Shown: positions 34,084 through 42,999 of the stretch, in pieces
Layout of the letters: the number at the start of each line of letters is the position of its first letter
Numbering within the stretch: the stretch's first letter is position 1
Source of the DNA: Halomonas sp.
GTDB lineage: Bacteria; Pseudomonadota; Gammaproteobacteria; Pseudomonadales; Halomonadaceae
Length of the DNA stretch: 64,000 bases
Direction of reading: 5' to 3'
NCBI RefSeq assembly: GCF_030457605.1
Contig: NZ_JAKDUR010000003.1
Coordinates: forward strand, 62,001 to 126,000
Translations under genes and position numbers: made by a program
Notes under the pieces: model-generated
Databases searched by the model: none
What the model was told of the DNA's origin: nothing
The model's input: only the letters and a program-made list of their open reading frames with translations

Positions 34084-36216
34084 TTAACCGTGCGCGATCT
34101 CCCGCGAAAAAGGCGGCAAGGCGTCCAGCAACGCTCGCCCATAGCGGCGCGTAAGTACCCGGCGATCAAGCAGCGTAATGCGTCCGGTATCGCTTTCCTT
34201 GCGAATCAGCCGCCCGCAGGCCTGCACCAGTTTCACCGAGGCATCCGGCACGCTGATGCGCATGAAAGGGTTACCTCCCTGACTTTCGATCCACTCGGCA
34301 AGGGTGGCGCCCACGGGGTCATCGGGCACCGCAAACGGTAGCCGGGTAACCACCACGTGGGTGAGGTAATCACCGGGCAAGTCGATACCTTCGGCAAAGC
34401 TTGCCAGGCCGAAAATAATACTGCCTTTACCGCCATCCACCGCGGCGCGGTGGCGCTCCAAAAGCTCTCGCTTGGGCAACGCATCCTGCGCCAGCAGGCG
34501 TTGCTCTACTTCTGCCGGCAGCGCCTTGCGCACGGCACGCAGCTGTGCCCGGGAAGAAAACAGCACCAGCGCGGCCTCGCGCGAATCAAGCCCGCTGATA
34601 AAGTCGACAATGGCGCGCTCATGTCCTTCCCGATCGCTTGGGTCGGCGGCCTGTGAGGGCACGCTGAGCACGGCTTTGGCGTAATCAAACGGGCTGGGCA
34701 GCGCCTGATAGCGGTAGCGGCCAGCCAGCCCGGCGCGCTCCTGAATGCGCTCAAAACGCCCAAGCGCAGTCAGCGTGGCCGAGGTTACCACCGCCCCGTG
34801 GCAGCGCCCCCAGAGGTTTTTAGCCAGCGTATGCGCCGCCGACACGGGGGATGCCGAAAACTCGATTTCAGCGTCTCCGCCGGCGCGGCTGAGCGTGAGC
34901 CAGCGCGCCTGGGGCGGCTCCCCCGGCGGGTCGTCTGCGCTAAATGCCTGCCACAGTGCATGGGCTTCCAGCGCACGGCCGTGCAATAGGGCCAGAAGTG
35001 GCAGCCAGGCCTCGGCCTGCTCACGATCCAGCCCTGTTTGCTTATCGGGGTCGAGGCTTTCACGCAAAATATCACTGATGCTTTCCAGGCTACGCGACAG
35101 CTCGGCAAACATGACCAACAGCTGCCCCGCCTGCTCGCGCAACGCCCGGGGAACATCGCCCTTTTCAAAGCGCTGCTGATGCGTGGCTTCCTCATCGCCC
35201 AGCCCGTTCGGCCGCTCGGCCAGCTGATGCCCGAGAGTGAACACGTCCTGAAGCGCGGGCTCTACCGCCTGCAGCATTTCCGGCAGTTTGGCCAACAAAC
35301 GCGCAATGGTTGGCTGAACCCCCAGCGCCTGATTGAGATCACCCAGGCTGGTGCGCAGCGTTTTCAGCCAACGCAGACAAGCGTGAACCGCAAAACGGTG
35401 GGCAAAATGCGAAAGCGCCTTGTCCGGCAGATGATGCCCTTCATCAAAAATGAAGATGCATTCTTCGGGGTCGGGCAGAATCGCGCCGCCGCCCAGTGCC
35501 AGATCGGCCAGCACCAGGTCATGGTTGGCGACAATCACGTCGGCGTTTTCCAGCTCTCGGCGCGAGCGGAAAAACGCGCAGGCGGAAAAATGCCCGCAGC
35601 GCCGGCCGGTACACTGGCGATGATCAACGGTGAGCCGACGCCAGCTGGCATCGTCGATGGTATCTGGCCAGCTGTCACGGTCACCCTCCCAGTCGCCGCT
35701 GCCATAGGCGGTGGCCATATCGGTGGCAAGGGTAGTGAACTCGCCACTTTTGGCGATCAGATCCTGCTCAAAGAGCGACTGCGTCGGGTTGGGCTCGCTG
35801 TCGCCCATCGCGTCGTCAAGGCGCGCCACACACACGTAGCGCCCGCGCCCCTTGGCCAGCGCGTAGCGAAACGCCAGCCCGCTGTGTGCCGCCAGGGAAG
35901 GCAGATCCTGGTTCAGCACCTGTTCCTGCAGCGCCACGGTTGCCGTAGACACCACCAGCCGCTTGCCCTGCGCCCTGGCGACCGGCAGCGCAGCGATCAG
36001 ATACGCCAGCGTTTTTCCCGTGCCGGTACCCGCTTCAAGCACACAGACATGGGTATCATTCTGCCGCTTACCGGCGTCGTCCACGCGAATATCACCCAAC
36101 GTACGGGCAATCTCGGCAATCATCAGCCGCTGGCCGTAACGCGGCGTCAGCGACAGCTCGTCGACCACGCGCCGGTAAGCGGTCTGAATCTCGCCTTTGA
36201 GCACATTGTCCAGCAT
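34084..36216 (-). CDS. dinG: ATP-dependent DNA helicase DinG
   Basis: XPD-like 5'-to-3' helicase that resolves R-loops, D-loops and transcription-replication conflicts. Walker A is EAGTGTGKTLAYL. The four iron-sulfur cysteines are in GRGRYVCVARL and DHRQCTGRRCGHFSAC, as in E. coli DinG. The DEAH-type box is FIFDEGHHLPD. Later motifs are VVTSATLTALGRFE, GLASFAEGIDLPGDYL and LVQACGRLIRKESDTG. The length is 710 residues. It starts five bases after rhlB ends, so the two are likely co-transcribed. YoaA is the paralogous alternative, but the N-terminus and WRRL-type spacing fit DinG. Confidence 0.92.
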   Translation of the reverse strand: MLDNVLKGEIQTAYRRVVDELSLTPRYGQRLMIAEIARTLGDIRVDDAGKRQNDTHVCVLEAGTGTGKTLAYLIAALPVARAQGKRLVVSTATVALQEQVLNQDLPSLAAHSGLAFRYALAKGRGRYVCVARLDDAMGDSEPNPTQSLFEQDLIAKSGEFTTLATDMATAYGSGDWEGDRDSWPDTIDDASWRRLTVDHRQCTGRRCGHFSACAFFRSRRELENADVIVANHDLVLADLALGGGAILPDPEECIFIFDEGHHLPDKALSHFAHRFAVHACLRWLKTLRTSLGDLNQALGVQPTIARLLAKLPEMLQAVEPALQDVFTLGHQLAERPNGLGDEEATHQQRFEKGDVPRALREQAGQLLVMFAELSRSLESISDILRESLDPDKQTGLDREQAEAWLPLLALLHGRALEAHALWQAFSADDPPGEPPQARWLTLSRAGGDAEIEFSASPVSAAHTLAKNLWGRCHGAVVTSATLTALGRFERIQERAGLAGRYRYQALPSPFDYAKAVLSVPSQAADPSDREGHERAIVDFISGLDSREAALVLFSSRAQLRAVRKALPAEVEQRLLAQDALPKRELLERHRAAVDGGKGSIIFGLASFAEGIDLPGDYLTHVVVTRLPFAVPDDPVGATLAEWIESQGGNPFMRISVPDASVKLVQACGRLIRKESDTGRITLLDRRVLTRRYGRALLDALPPFSREIAHG

Positions 36217-36221
36217 GGCGA

Positions 36222-37496
36222 TTAAAGCAGACCTTCCGGCGGGTGTTCGCAGGGCAGTTTATCGTCTATGTAGCGCTCGATTTCCGGCAGCGAGAAGGCG
36301 TCTTCTTCACCCGCAAAGCTGATGGAAACGCCTTTGGCGCCGGCACGGCCGGTGCGCCCGATCCGGTGAACGTAGTCTTCCGGGTCTTCCGGCAGGGTGT
36401 AGTTGATCACATGGCTGACATCATCAATATGAATGCCGCGCCCGGCCACGTCGGTGGCCACCAGCACCTGCAACTTGCCTTCACGAAAGCTCTCAAGCGT
36501 GGTGATGCGCTCCGCCTGGGGCACATCACCCGACAGCATTGCCGCGCTGATGCCGGCTTTTTTCAGCTCGGCGTCAAGTTCGCGCACCAGATCACGGCGG
36601 TTGCAGAACACGATAACCCGCGAAAAATCATCCTGTTGCAGCAGATTCACCAGCAGGCGCTGCTTGTCGGTGTCGGACACCAGATACACGCGCTGGTCGA
36701 TATCAGCCTGCGTATCGAAAGTGGTTTCGATTTCCACGTGGGCAGGCGTCTGCGTCCACTGGTTGGCCAGATTCAGGATATCGTCGGTAAAGGTAGCCGA
36801 GAACAAAAACGTCTGGCGCTCTTCGGTTTTCGGCGTATAGCGGATAATGCGCTTCACGTCGGGCATGAAGCCCATGGACAGCATGCGATCGGCTTCATCC
36901 AGCACCAGCACTTCGGTCTGACTCAGGTCCAGCTCGCCCTTCTGTTGAAAATCGAGCAGACGGCCCGGCGTTGCCACCAGAATATCAACATTTTTATCCA
37001 GCTGTTCGCGCTGTTTCTGGTAGTCCATGCCGCCCACAACGCTTGCCACGTTGAGCCTGGTGAAACGGGCAAGCCCTTTGGCATCTTTTTCGATCTGCAG
37101 CGCCAGCTCCCGAGTGGGGGCCACGATCAGCGCCCGGGGCGCGCCGTTTTTCTGGCCGTCAGGCGCGGGCTCTTCCATAAAGTAGGCAAGCGTTGCAATC
37201 AGAAAGGCAGCGGTTTTTCCCGTCCCCGTCTGTGCCTTGCCGACCATATCACCGCCCAACAGCGTATGGCGCAGCGCTTCGGCCTGAATGGGCGTGCAGT
37301 ATTCAAAACCCTGGGCGTGAATGGCACGCATCAGCGGTAGCGGCAGGTCAAAATCATGAAACCGCCACTGGCCGGCAACGGCGGGCACCTTGAACTGACG
37401 CAGGTCCCAACCGGACTGACGACGGCGCGGCTTGCGGCGACGGCGTTTCGGCTTGCCCGACACCGCTGCTTGTGTGGTTTTTTCCGACTCGCTCAT
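36222..37496 (-). CDS. rhlB: DEAD-box RNA helicase RhlB
   Basis: RNA helicase that in E. coli is part of the RNase E degradosome. A basic leader ([12 protein letters not shown]) precedes the Q motif ([10 protein letters not shown]), Walker [35 protein letters not shown] in [16 protein letters not shown] in FLFSATF, and [10 protein letters not shown] in the second RecA domain. The end [18 protein letters not shown] and [11 protein letters not shown] is the RhlB-specific C-terminus seen in Pseudomonas. The 424-residue length is consistent. It is divergent from the small basic protein gene. Confidence 0.93.
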   Translation of the reverse strand: MSESEKTTQAAVSGKPKRRRRKPRRRQSGWDLRQFKVPAVAGQWRFHDFDLPLPLMRAIHAQGFEYCTPIQAEALRHTLLGGDMVGKAQTGTGKTAAFLIATLAYFMEEPAPDGQKNGAPRALIVAPTRELALQIEKDAKGLARFTRLNVASVVGGMDYQKQREQLDKNVDILVATPGRLLDFQQKGELDLSQTEVLVLDEADRMLSMGFMPDVKRIIRYTPKTEERQTFLFSATFTDDILNLANQWTQTPAHVEIETTFDTQADIDQRVYLVSDTDKQRLLVNLLQQDDFSRVIVFCNRRDLVRELDAELKKAGISAAMLSGDVPQAERITTLESFREGKLQVLVATDVAGRGIHIDDVSHVINYTLPEDPEDYVHRIGRTGRAGAKGVSISFAGEEDAFSLPEIERYIDDKLPCEHPPEGLL

Positions 37497-37560
37497 AGGC
37501 TTTCTATACTATCCGTTACGGTGGATGAGAGGCATCACGAAAGGCGCATTGTAACAGGGC

Positions 37561-37622
37561 TTGGCGCCAAGGGCTCGGGTTGCTATCTGTCTGAGGCCAG
37601 CGCCTGTTAGAATAGGCGCCAA
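37561..37622. repeat. Pair of TTGGCGCCAA-type palindromes between rhlB and the xthA transcript
   Basis: TTGGCGCCAA at 37561-37570 is a perfect 10-base palindrome. TAGGCGCCAA at 37613-37622 repeats it with one change, 52 bases centre to centre (about five helical turns). Both lie in the 173-base gap between divergent genes. The spacing on one face of the helix is suggestive of an operator pair. A TAGAAT hexamer (37608-37613) next to the second copy could be a -10 for the plus-strand genes. Confidence 0.35.
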
Positions 37623-37669
37623 TTCACTCGCCGTATCTTCATGCGCAACATATTGATTGGGAGCGCCAC

Positions 37670-37921
37670 ATGACGCGTCACAAAAAGACCCGCTCGCTTG
37701 CCGACAAGGTAAAGATCCGTACCGGCCGGCGTAAGGATTACAAGAAATGGCGCCACGAAAACCCCGACGAGACGGGACCCTCGCGCCGTTTTGTGTCAAA
37801 AAAGCAGCAGCAGCGCAAGCAACAGGCGAAAAAACGCCTTGAGCGCCAGCAAAATGCACCGACCATTGATATCCACCCGCCTGCTCCCGAAGAACCATCC
37901 GGCCCGGAGGAGAAGCACTGA
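37670..37921 (+). CDS. Small highly basic hypothetical protein
   Basis: An 83-residue protein I do not recognise. Residues 1-60 are very rich in Lys, Arg and Gln ([49 protein letters not shown]). The C-terminus is acidic and proline-rich ([16 protein letters not shown]). There is no signal peptide or membrane segment. The charge pattern suggests nucleic-acid or ribosome contact and likely disorder. GGGAG precedes the ATG. Its stop shares one base with the xthA start (TGATG), so it is translationally coupled to the base-excision nuclease. The coding potential is supported by that coupling and the ribosome site. Confidence 0.7.
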   Translation: MTRHKKTRSLADKVKIRTGRRKDYKKWRHENPDETGPSRRFVSKKQQQRKQQAKKRLERQQNAPTIDIHPPAPEEPSGPEEKH

Positions 37922-38754
37922 TGCGACTCGTCTCGTTTAACGTCAACGGTATCCGCGCCCGCCCGCACCAGCTGAAAGCGCTGATCGACGCGCACCAGCC
38001 GGACGTGATCGGCCTGCAGGAAACCAAGGTACAAGACAGCGAGTTTCCCGTGGAAAGCGTCGAAGCGCTGGGCTATCACGTGTTTTATCATGGCCAGAAA
38101 GGCCATTACGGCGTGGCGCTGATGTGCCGACAGACACCAGAGGCCGTGTTTTACGGCTTTCCCGATGACGACGAAGACGCCCAGCGACGCATGATCGGCG
38201 TGCGTCTGCGCGGGGCCGGAGGCGAGGCCGTCACGGTGTGGAACGGTTATTTCCCCCAGGGAGAAAACGTCACTCACCCGACCAAATTTCCGCATAAAGA
38301 GCGCTTTTACGCCCAGCTGTCACGGTTGCTGAGTGAACACCACCGCCCCGACGAGCACCTGGCGGTGATGGGTGATTTCAACGTCTCGCCCGAGGATCAG
38401 GATATCGGCATTGGTGAGGCCAACCGCAAACGCTGGCTGCGCGAAGGCAAAACCAGCTTTCAGCCGGTAGAGCGCGAATGGCTGGAAGGCATCAAGGCCT
38501 GGGGGCTGACCGACAGCTACCGCTTGTGCCACCCCACCCGCGACGACCACTTCAGTTGGTTCGACTACCGCTCCAGGGGATTTGACCGTGAGCCCCGGCG
38601 CGGCCTGCGCATCGACTATATTCTGGTCACCCGGCCGCTGGCCGGACTGACCCTTGAGGCCGATATCGACTATACCCTGCGCGGCATGGAAAAACCTTCG
38701 GATCATGCCCCGGTCTGGACGCAGTTCAAACTGGCCCTGGAGCCATCAAGGTAA
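37921..38754 (+). CDS. xthA: Exodeoxyribonuclease III / AP endonuclease
   Basis: Base-excision repair enzyme that cuts at abasic sites and removes 3' blocks. It is close to E. coli Exo[29 protein letters not shown] with the metal-binding Glu, [55 protein letters not shown] and PSDHAPVW at the C-terminus with the catalytic Asp-His. Length 277. GGAGG lies about 9 bases upstream of the ATG, inside the preceding gene. The convergent TPR gene ends 10 bases away. Confidence 0.97.
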   Translation: MRLVSFNVNGIRARPHQLKALIDAHQPDVIGLQETKVQDSEFPVESVEALGYHVFYHGQKGHYGVALMCRQTPEAVFYGFPDDDEDAQRRMIGVRLRGAGGEAVTVWNGYFPQGENVTHPTKFPHKERFYAQLSRLLSEHHRPDEHLAVMGDFNVSPEDQDIGIGEANRKRWLREGKTSFQPVEREWLEGIKAWGLTDSYRLCHPTRDDHFSWFDYRSRGFDREPRRGLRIDYILVTRPLAGLTLEADIDYTLRGMEKPSDHAPVWTQFKLALEPSR

Positions 38755-38764
38755 ACGCCCGGGG

Positions 38765-39844
38765 TTAAAAGCCGGCCAGCCATTTTTCAGCCCGGGTATC
38801 GCCCAGCGCAACGGCGTGCTCAAAGGCGCTTTTTGCCTGGTCGTCTTCGCCCCAGGCATAGGCCAACTGACCCAGCGTGCGCCATTCATCAGCGCGCCGG
38901 GTATGTTGAGCAAGCGCGCGCTGGGTAGCCAGCGCCCGCGATGGCTTGCGCGCCTGCCGCCAGGCAGTCGCCCGCAGGCGCAAGGACAACTCGCTACGCA
39001 CCACACGCCCTTCAGCCAGCCCCGCTTCGAGCAATTCAGCGGCCCGGGCCGGCGTACCACCAGCCAGATGCAGATCAACCAGCTGCCAATAGTCGGCCGG
39101 ACGATCGAGCCTGCCCAGCTGCCAGCCGGTATCCCATATGCCGGCCGCAACGCCTGAACGGCCAGCCCGTTGGGCAATGCCGGCGGCTTTTCGCCAGCCC
39201 GCCGCGTCACTTTGTGCATTGAGCTCGGACACCAGGGCGTCCAGCGCGCTTTGCATGCGTCCGGCATTCAGGTCTACCGCCAGCGCCAGCTCGCGCTTCC
39301 CGGCATCAGACGCTTGACCGTCGTCTCGCGCCTTGTCCAACTGAGCCGCCGCCTCTTGCCAGCGTTCCTGCCGCGCCAGCCAATCCACCATGCGCCAGCG
39401 CTCGCTTGTTGCACTACCTGCACTGCCCTCAAGCCACTGGCCCAGCCGGGTAATCGCCAAATCATGCTGGCCGGCAGCGTGATGCAACCGAGCTTCTTCC
39501 TGAAGCCAGCGCCTGGCCTGCGCGGTGCCTGCCTCCACGCTGTCCTGCGCCTGGGCAAGCTGTTCGGCCGCATCCGCGTAGCGCTTTTGTTGCGTCAGTG
39601 CGCTGGCGATCAGCTGACGATACAGCGCGCTGGCATAGCGATCGGCCGCATTGCCGGAAGTGAGGCGGTCTGCCTGGTTGCCGGCATGCTCGACAACACG
39701 CTCAAGCCGGCCTTGCGCCAGCGCCTGTTCCGCCGCATCAAGATCACGAATGATGCCACCGGACAACGCCGGTGCCGCAAGCGCGGCGGCACTGGTTCCC
39801 CACAACAGTACGGCACACAACAGTCCTTTCATTTCATGCGCCAT
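38765..39844 (-). CDS. Periplasmic TPR-like protein of the TonB cluster
   Basis: A 359-residue protein with a Sec signal peptide (KGLLCAVLLWGTSAAALAAP) followed by repeated Ala/Leu-rich helical pairs of TPR type (ADAAEQLAQAQDSVEAG, DLAITRLGQWLEGSAG, QLAYAWGEDDQAKSAFEHAVALG). It is the last gene of a six-gene TonB-system run. In Vibrio and relatives a TPR gene ends comparable TonB2/TtpC clusters, where it is uncharacterised. The ATG at 39844 is preceded by GAGG that lies inside the tonB stop region, so translation is coupled to TonB. A scaffold role for the energiser complex is inferred. Confidence 0.82.
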   Translation of the reverse strand: MAHEMKGLLCAVLLWGTSAAALAAPALSGGIIRDLDAAEQALAQGRLERVVEHAGNQADRLTSGNAADRYASALYRQLIASALTQQKRYADAAEQLAQAQDSVEAGTAQARRWLQEEARLHHAAGQHDLAITRLGQWLEGSAGSATSERWRMVDWLARQERWQEAAAQLDKARDDGQASDAGKRELALAVDLNAGRMQSALDALVSELNAQSDAAGWRKAAGIAQRAGRSGVAAGIWDTGWQLGRLDRPADYWQLVDLHLAGGTPARAAELLEAGLAEGRVVRSELSLRLRATAWRQARKPSRALATQRALAQHTRRADEWRTLGQLAYAWGEDDQAKSAFEHAVALGDTRAEKWLAGF

Positions 39845-39847
39845 GGG

Positions 39848-40630
39848 CTACCTCAACTTGAATTGAATGCGCTGGGTGGCGCGCCGCCGCCGGTCACCCG
39901 GCTCGAACTGCCATTGAGCAATGGCCTTGCGCGCCGCTTTTTCAAACACCCGCCGCGGCTGGGCCCGGGTCACGTTGATAGATCCCGCTTTCACACTGCC
40001 GTCGCGCAGAATGATAAAACTGACTTCCACGAAGCCCTCCATTCCACGCCGCTGGGCACGCGACGGGTAAACCGGATTCACCCGGCTGGTAGGCGTGGCC
40101 TGACCAACATTTACTGGCTCATTGGACACCGGCGCATCGGCTTTGGCCGAGCTGTTCGTTGCGCTGCGGGAAGGCGCCGTATTAGCTGGCGCGGGGTCGG
40201 CTTTGGCAACTGGCGTCGGCGCCGGTTCAGGCTGTGGCGTTGGCTCGGGCCGGGGCTCAGGCTCAGGCTCAGGCTCGGGCCTGGGCCTGGGTTTCGGTTT
40301 GGCTTCGGTGAGCTCGGGCAACTTACTCTCAAGCGCCACGGTTTCCACCGGCACATCGGGCACCTTGGCTTTGGGCAAGGCAATGGGGCTACTCTCCGCT
40401 GACGGCGGTGCAGGCGCGGGCGGCGGCGGCGCTGCACTTTCCGCCGGCGCCGTATCAGCCGGTGCGGGTGCGCTCTGCCTGACCGGCGGCGCCTCGACCA
40501 CCGAGAGCGTCATCTCCTTGACCGGTTTTTTTGTTTCGGCGCTCGGCGGCATCACCAGCAGCGCCAGCAACCAGAACAATCCCAACGCCAGCCCGGCACC
40601 GCCCAGGGCGGAAACGCCGCTACGCATCAT
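39848..40630 (-). CDS. tonB: TonB energy-transducing protein
   Basis: Inner-membrane anchored protein that spans the periplasm and opens TonB-dependent outer-membrane receptors for siderophores and cobalamin. One N-terminal helix (LGGAGLALGLFWLLALLVMP), then a long Pro/Glu/Lys linker (PKPRPRPEPEPEPEPRPEP, about 110-130) and a C-terminal TonB domain (SRVNPVYPSRAQRRGMEGFV, EVSFIILRDGSVKAGSI, FEKAARKAIAQWQFEPG). It has 260 residues. ExbD and ExbB lie upstream. The repeat-like Pro-Glu region is normal TonB low complexity. Confidence 0.95.
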   Translation of the reverse strand: MMRSGVSALGGAGLALGLFWLLALLVMPPSAETKKPVKEMTLSVVEAPPVRQSAPAPADTAPAESAAPPPPAPAPPSAESSPIALPKAKVPDVPVETVALESKLPELTEAKPKPRPRPEPEPEPEPRPEPTPQPEPAPTPVAKADPAPANTAPSRSATNSSAKADAPVSNEPVNVGQATPTSRVNPVYPSRAQRRGMEGFVEVSFIILRDGSVKAGSINVTRAQPRRVFEKAARKAIAQWQFEPGDRRRRATQRIQFKLR

Positions 40631-40690
40631 GGCGCTCTCCTTCCGGCGGACGATTCATGGCATGTCTTATGGCATGTCTCATGGCGGACC

Positions 40691-41098
40691 TCATGACTGA
40701 CGACGATTGGCCGCAACGGCAATCTGCTCAACGCCGGCCTGCTTGATCCGGTCCATCACCTCGATCAAAAGCCCGGTTGTCGAGTTGCGGTCAGCCTGAA
40801 TCACCACGCTTCCGTCATCGCTTACCATCTCGGCCACCTTTTGCCCCACGCGATGTGCATCAACGGGGTTGCCGTCTACCCACACCGCACCTTCCGGCGT
40901 TAGCGCGACCAGTACCTGTGCCTCAGGACGGGGACTTGCTGCACTGGACTCTGGGCGCTCGATCTCAACGCCGCTTTCCTTGATAAAGCTGGTGGTGACG
41001 ATAAAGAAAATCAGCATGATGAACACCACATCGAGCATTGGCGTGAGATTCACCTCATTGCTATCGGCGTCAGCGCCAAGCGAGCGACGTCTACGCAT
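40691..41098 (-). CDS. exbD: ExbD biopolymer transport protein
   Basis: Proton-channel subunit that with ExbB converts proton motive force into TonB movement. After a short arginine-rich leader (MRRRRSLGAD) comes the single membrane helix NLTPMLDVVFIMLIFFIVTTSF, whose Asp in MLDVVF is the expected proton-carrying residue, then a periplasmic domain (VVIQADRNSTTGLLIEVMDRI). I start at ATG 41098 (135 residues), preceded by GGAGGAAAAGG inside the end of the ExbB gene, with which it overlaps by 8 bases. Confidence 0.95.
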   Translation of the reverse strand: MRRRRSLGADADSNEVNLTPMLDVVFIMLIFFIVTTSFIKESGVEIERPESSAASPRPEAQVLVALTPEGAVWVDGNPVDAHRVGQKVAEMVSDDGSVVIQADRNSTTGLLIEVMDRIKQAGVEQIAVAANRRQS

Positions 41099-41648
41099 CC
41101 TTTTCCTCCAACGGCCGGTTCTCGAGTGCCTGGGCCAGGCGGTCGTGCAGCCGCTGGTCTTCACGGCGGATCACATGCTCAAGACGGCTAATAAACAAAA
41201 GCCCGGCCACGGCAATCGCCATGCCGGTCAATGTGGGCAATGTCGCCCGGGCGACACCGTCGGCCATGGCACGCGCCTGCCCGGTATCGTTGAGTGCCAG
41301 GCTGTCAAAAACACTGATCATCCCGGTGACCGTACCCAAAAGCCCCAACAGCGGGCATAGCGCCACCAGCAGCTTGAGCCAGGGCAGCGGCCGGCCAAGC
41401 CGCGCCATTAGCGCTTGCGCCCAGACATGGCGCAGCGTGCGCGCGCTCCAGCTGTGGTGATCGCTGCGCGCCGCCCAGTGGCGCACCAATTGCTGGCGTG
41501 CGGGCCGCCAACTCAGCCGGTAAAACCAGAAACGCTCGATGGCCATGGTAAAAACCAGCACCGCCACAAAGGCCAGCACCACCAGCACCATGCCGCCGGC
41601 ATCGATCAGGCGTTCGACCGGTTCAAGCCAGAGTGGGAGCGTGATCAT
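41091..41648 (-). CDS. exbB: ExbB proton-channel protein (second ExbB/TolQ-type subunit)
   Basis: MotA/TolQ/ExbB-family membrane protein of 185 residues. Three helices are visible: AGGMVLVVLAFVAVLVFTMAIERFW, LLVALCPLLGLLGTVTGMISVF and LPTLTGMAIAVAGLLFISRLEHV. The GLLGTVTGM motif is the family hallmark. I start at ATG 41648, with GGAGT seven bases upstream. It overlaps the end of the preceding TtpC-like gene by 26 bases and the start of exbD by 8, showing tight coupling. Confidence 0.93.
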   Translation of the reverse strand: MITLPLWLEPVERLIDAGGMVLVVLAFVAVLVFTMAIERFWFYRLSWRPARQQLVRHWAARSDHHSWSARTLRHVWAQALMARLGRPLPWLKLLVALCPLLGLLGTVTGMISVFDSLALNDTGQARAMADGVARATLPTLTGMAIAVAGLLFISRLEHVIRREDQRLHDRLAQALENRPLEEKDA

Positions 41649-42999
41649 GCTCGGACTCCGCCGTAACCGGGTTGTGGTGCGCTTCCAGATGGCTTGCCAG
41701 CGCGGCACTGGCCTGACCTTCAATGATTTGTGTCAGAGCGCGACTGCGGCTGGATAATGCCGTCTGTGCAAACAACAGCGGCACCGCCGTCACCAGGCCC
41801 AGCACCGTGGTCACCAGCGCCTGGCTGATACCGCCAGCCATTAGCTGGGGGTCACCGGTACCGAATACGGTAATAGCCTGAAAGGTCACGATCATGCCGG
41901 TCACGGTACCCAAAAGCCCCAGCAGTGGCGCGATGGCAGCCAGCAGTTTGACCAGCGGCTGACCGCGCTCCAGCCTCGGCAGTTCGGCCAGCACGGCTTC
42001 ATCCAGCCGGGCTTCCAGCGCTTCTGGCGTTTGCTGTTTATCCAGACGCTCAAAGCGCAACAGCACGCGTCCCAGCGGGTTATCCGGCTGTAGCGCATAC
42101 GGCGCATGACGCTGGCGGCGCACCCGGATGCTGACCAACAGCAGATACGCGTATTGCAGTGCCGCCACCAGCAGACCGAGTATACCCAGCGCTACCACCA
42201 CATAGCCGACATACCCTCCCTGATGAAATCGCTGCCAGAGGCTGGGGCGCTGCAATAACGCTTCCAGCACGCTGCCCCGGGTCGGGTCGATCGCCATGGT
42301 GCGGCTCTCGCCACGGGCATAGGGCGCCAGCCACTGCTCTGCTTCATTCGGGGTATCCGGCTGCAGCGCCAGGTGCCCGGTCTCATTGCCCGAGGCCAGC
42401 AGTGCATTTTCGGTGAAAGCGGCAAAGTCACCCAAACGGATCACTTCCCGCTCGCTGACATTCCCCCCGGCATCCGCCACGGGCAGTGTCATGGCACTGG
42501 CCTGGCCGGTGGCTCGGGTCAACGCGGCCAGACTGTCGACCACTTCTTCCAGATGGCGCTGTTCAAGCACGCTGGCAGCGTCCAGTTGCGGGGGTAACGG
42601 CACATCCCCAAGCGTCAGCCAGCTGGAGTCGCCCAGCGCGTTACGTACCTCGGTACTTTGCCGGGACAACGCCGACAGCAGCTCGGCTAGCTGGGCGTCC
42701 TGCTCGCCCTGGCGGCTTGCCAGCATGGCTCCGTTGAGCGCCTGCGCCGACGCTTCAACCCGTAGCGCGGCGTCCTGGCGGACGGCCTGCGCGTGTATTT
42801 CACGCGCCTTGTCCAGCGCGCTTTCAAGCGCCTGTTGGTCATCCAACAGCTCAAGCAGACGCTGCTGATCGCGCATTTCTGCCGCTTCCCGCGCCTGGCG
42901 CAGGGAATCGACCTGTGGCGTCGTCTGCGCGCTCACACTGCCGGCAAACAGCAACGCCGCAACACAAAACACACGCAGGATACATCGTGGGTGTCTCAT
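41623..42999 (-). CDS. TtpC-like large MotA/TolQ/ExbB protein with periplasmic domain
   Basis: A 458-residue ExbB-family protein with a signal peptide (residues 1-24, ending SVSA), a long helical periplasmic region (about 25-250, coiled-coil rich: REAAEMRDQQRLLELLDDQQ), then three membrane helices (about 255-290, and two around LLAAIAPLLGLLGTVTGMIV and TTVLGLVTAVPLLFAQTAL). This architecture matches TtpC of the Vibrio TonB2 system, which is needed with ExbB2-ExbD2-TonB2 for iron-siderophore uptake there. ATGA overlap with the DUF3450 gene upstream and overlap with exbB downstream support one complex. The symbol is left blank because orthology is not proven. Confidence 0.88.
   Translation of the reverse strand: MRHPRCILRVFCVAALLFAGSVSAQTTPQVDSLRQAREAAEMRDQQRLLELLDDQQALESALDKAREIHAQAVRQDAALRVEASAQALNGAMLASRQGEQDAQLAELLSALSRQSTEVRNALGDSSWLTLGDVPLPPQLDAASVLEQRHLEEVVDSLAALTRATGQASAMTLPVADAGGNVSEREVIRLGDFAAFTENALLASGNETGHLALQPDTPNEAEQWLAPYARGESRTMAIDPTRGSVLEALLQRPSLWQRFHQGGYVGYVVVALGILGLLVAALQYAYLLLVSIRVRRQRHAPYALQPDNPLGRVLLRFERLDKQQTPEALEARLDEAVLAELPRLERGQPLVKLLAAIAPLLGLLGTVTGMIVTFQAITVFGTGDPQLMAGGISQALVTTVLGLVTAVPLLFAQTALSSRSRALTQIIEGQASAALASHLEAHHNPVTAESEHDHAPTLA

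Noticed and set aside
35038-37340. Two open frames (395 and 365 residues) antisense to dinG and rhlB
   Set aside because: Both mirror conserved helicase genes and carry no domain of their own.
40122-40700. Gly/Ser-repeat frame antisense to tonB
   Set aside because: It is the complement of the Pro/Glu linker of TonB, not a separate repeat protein.
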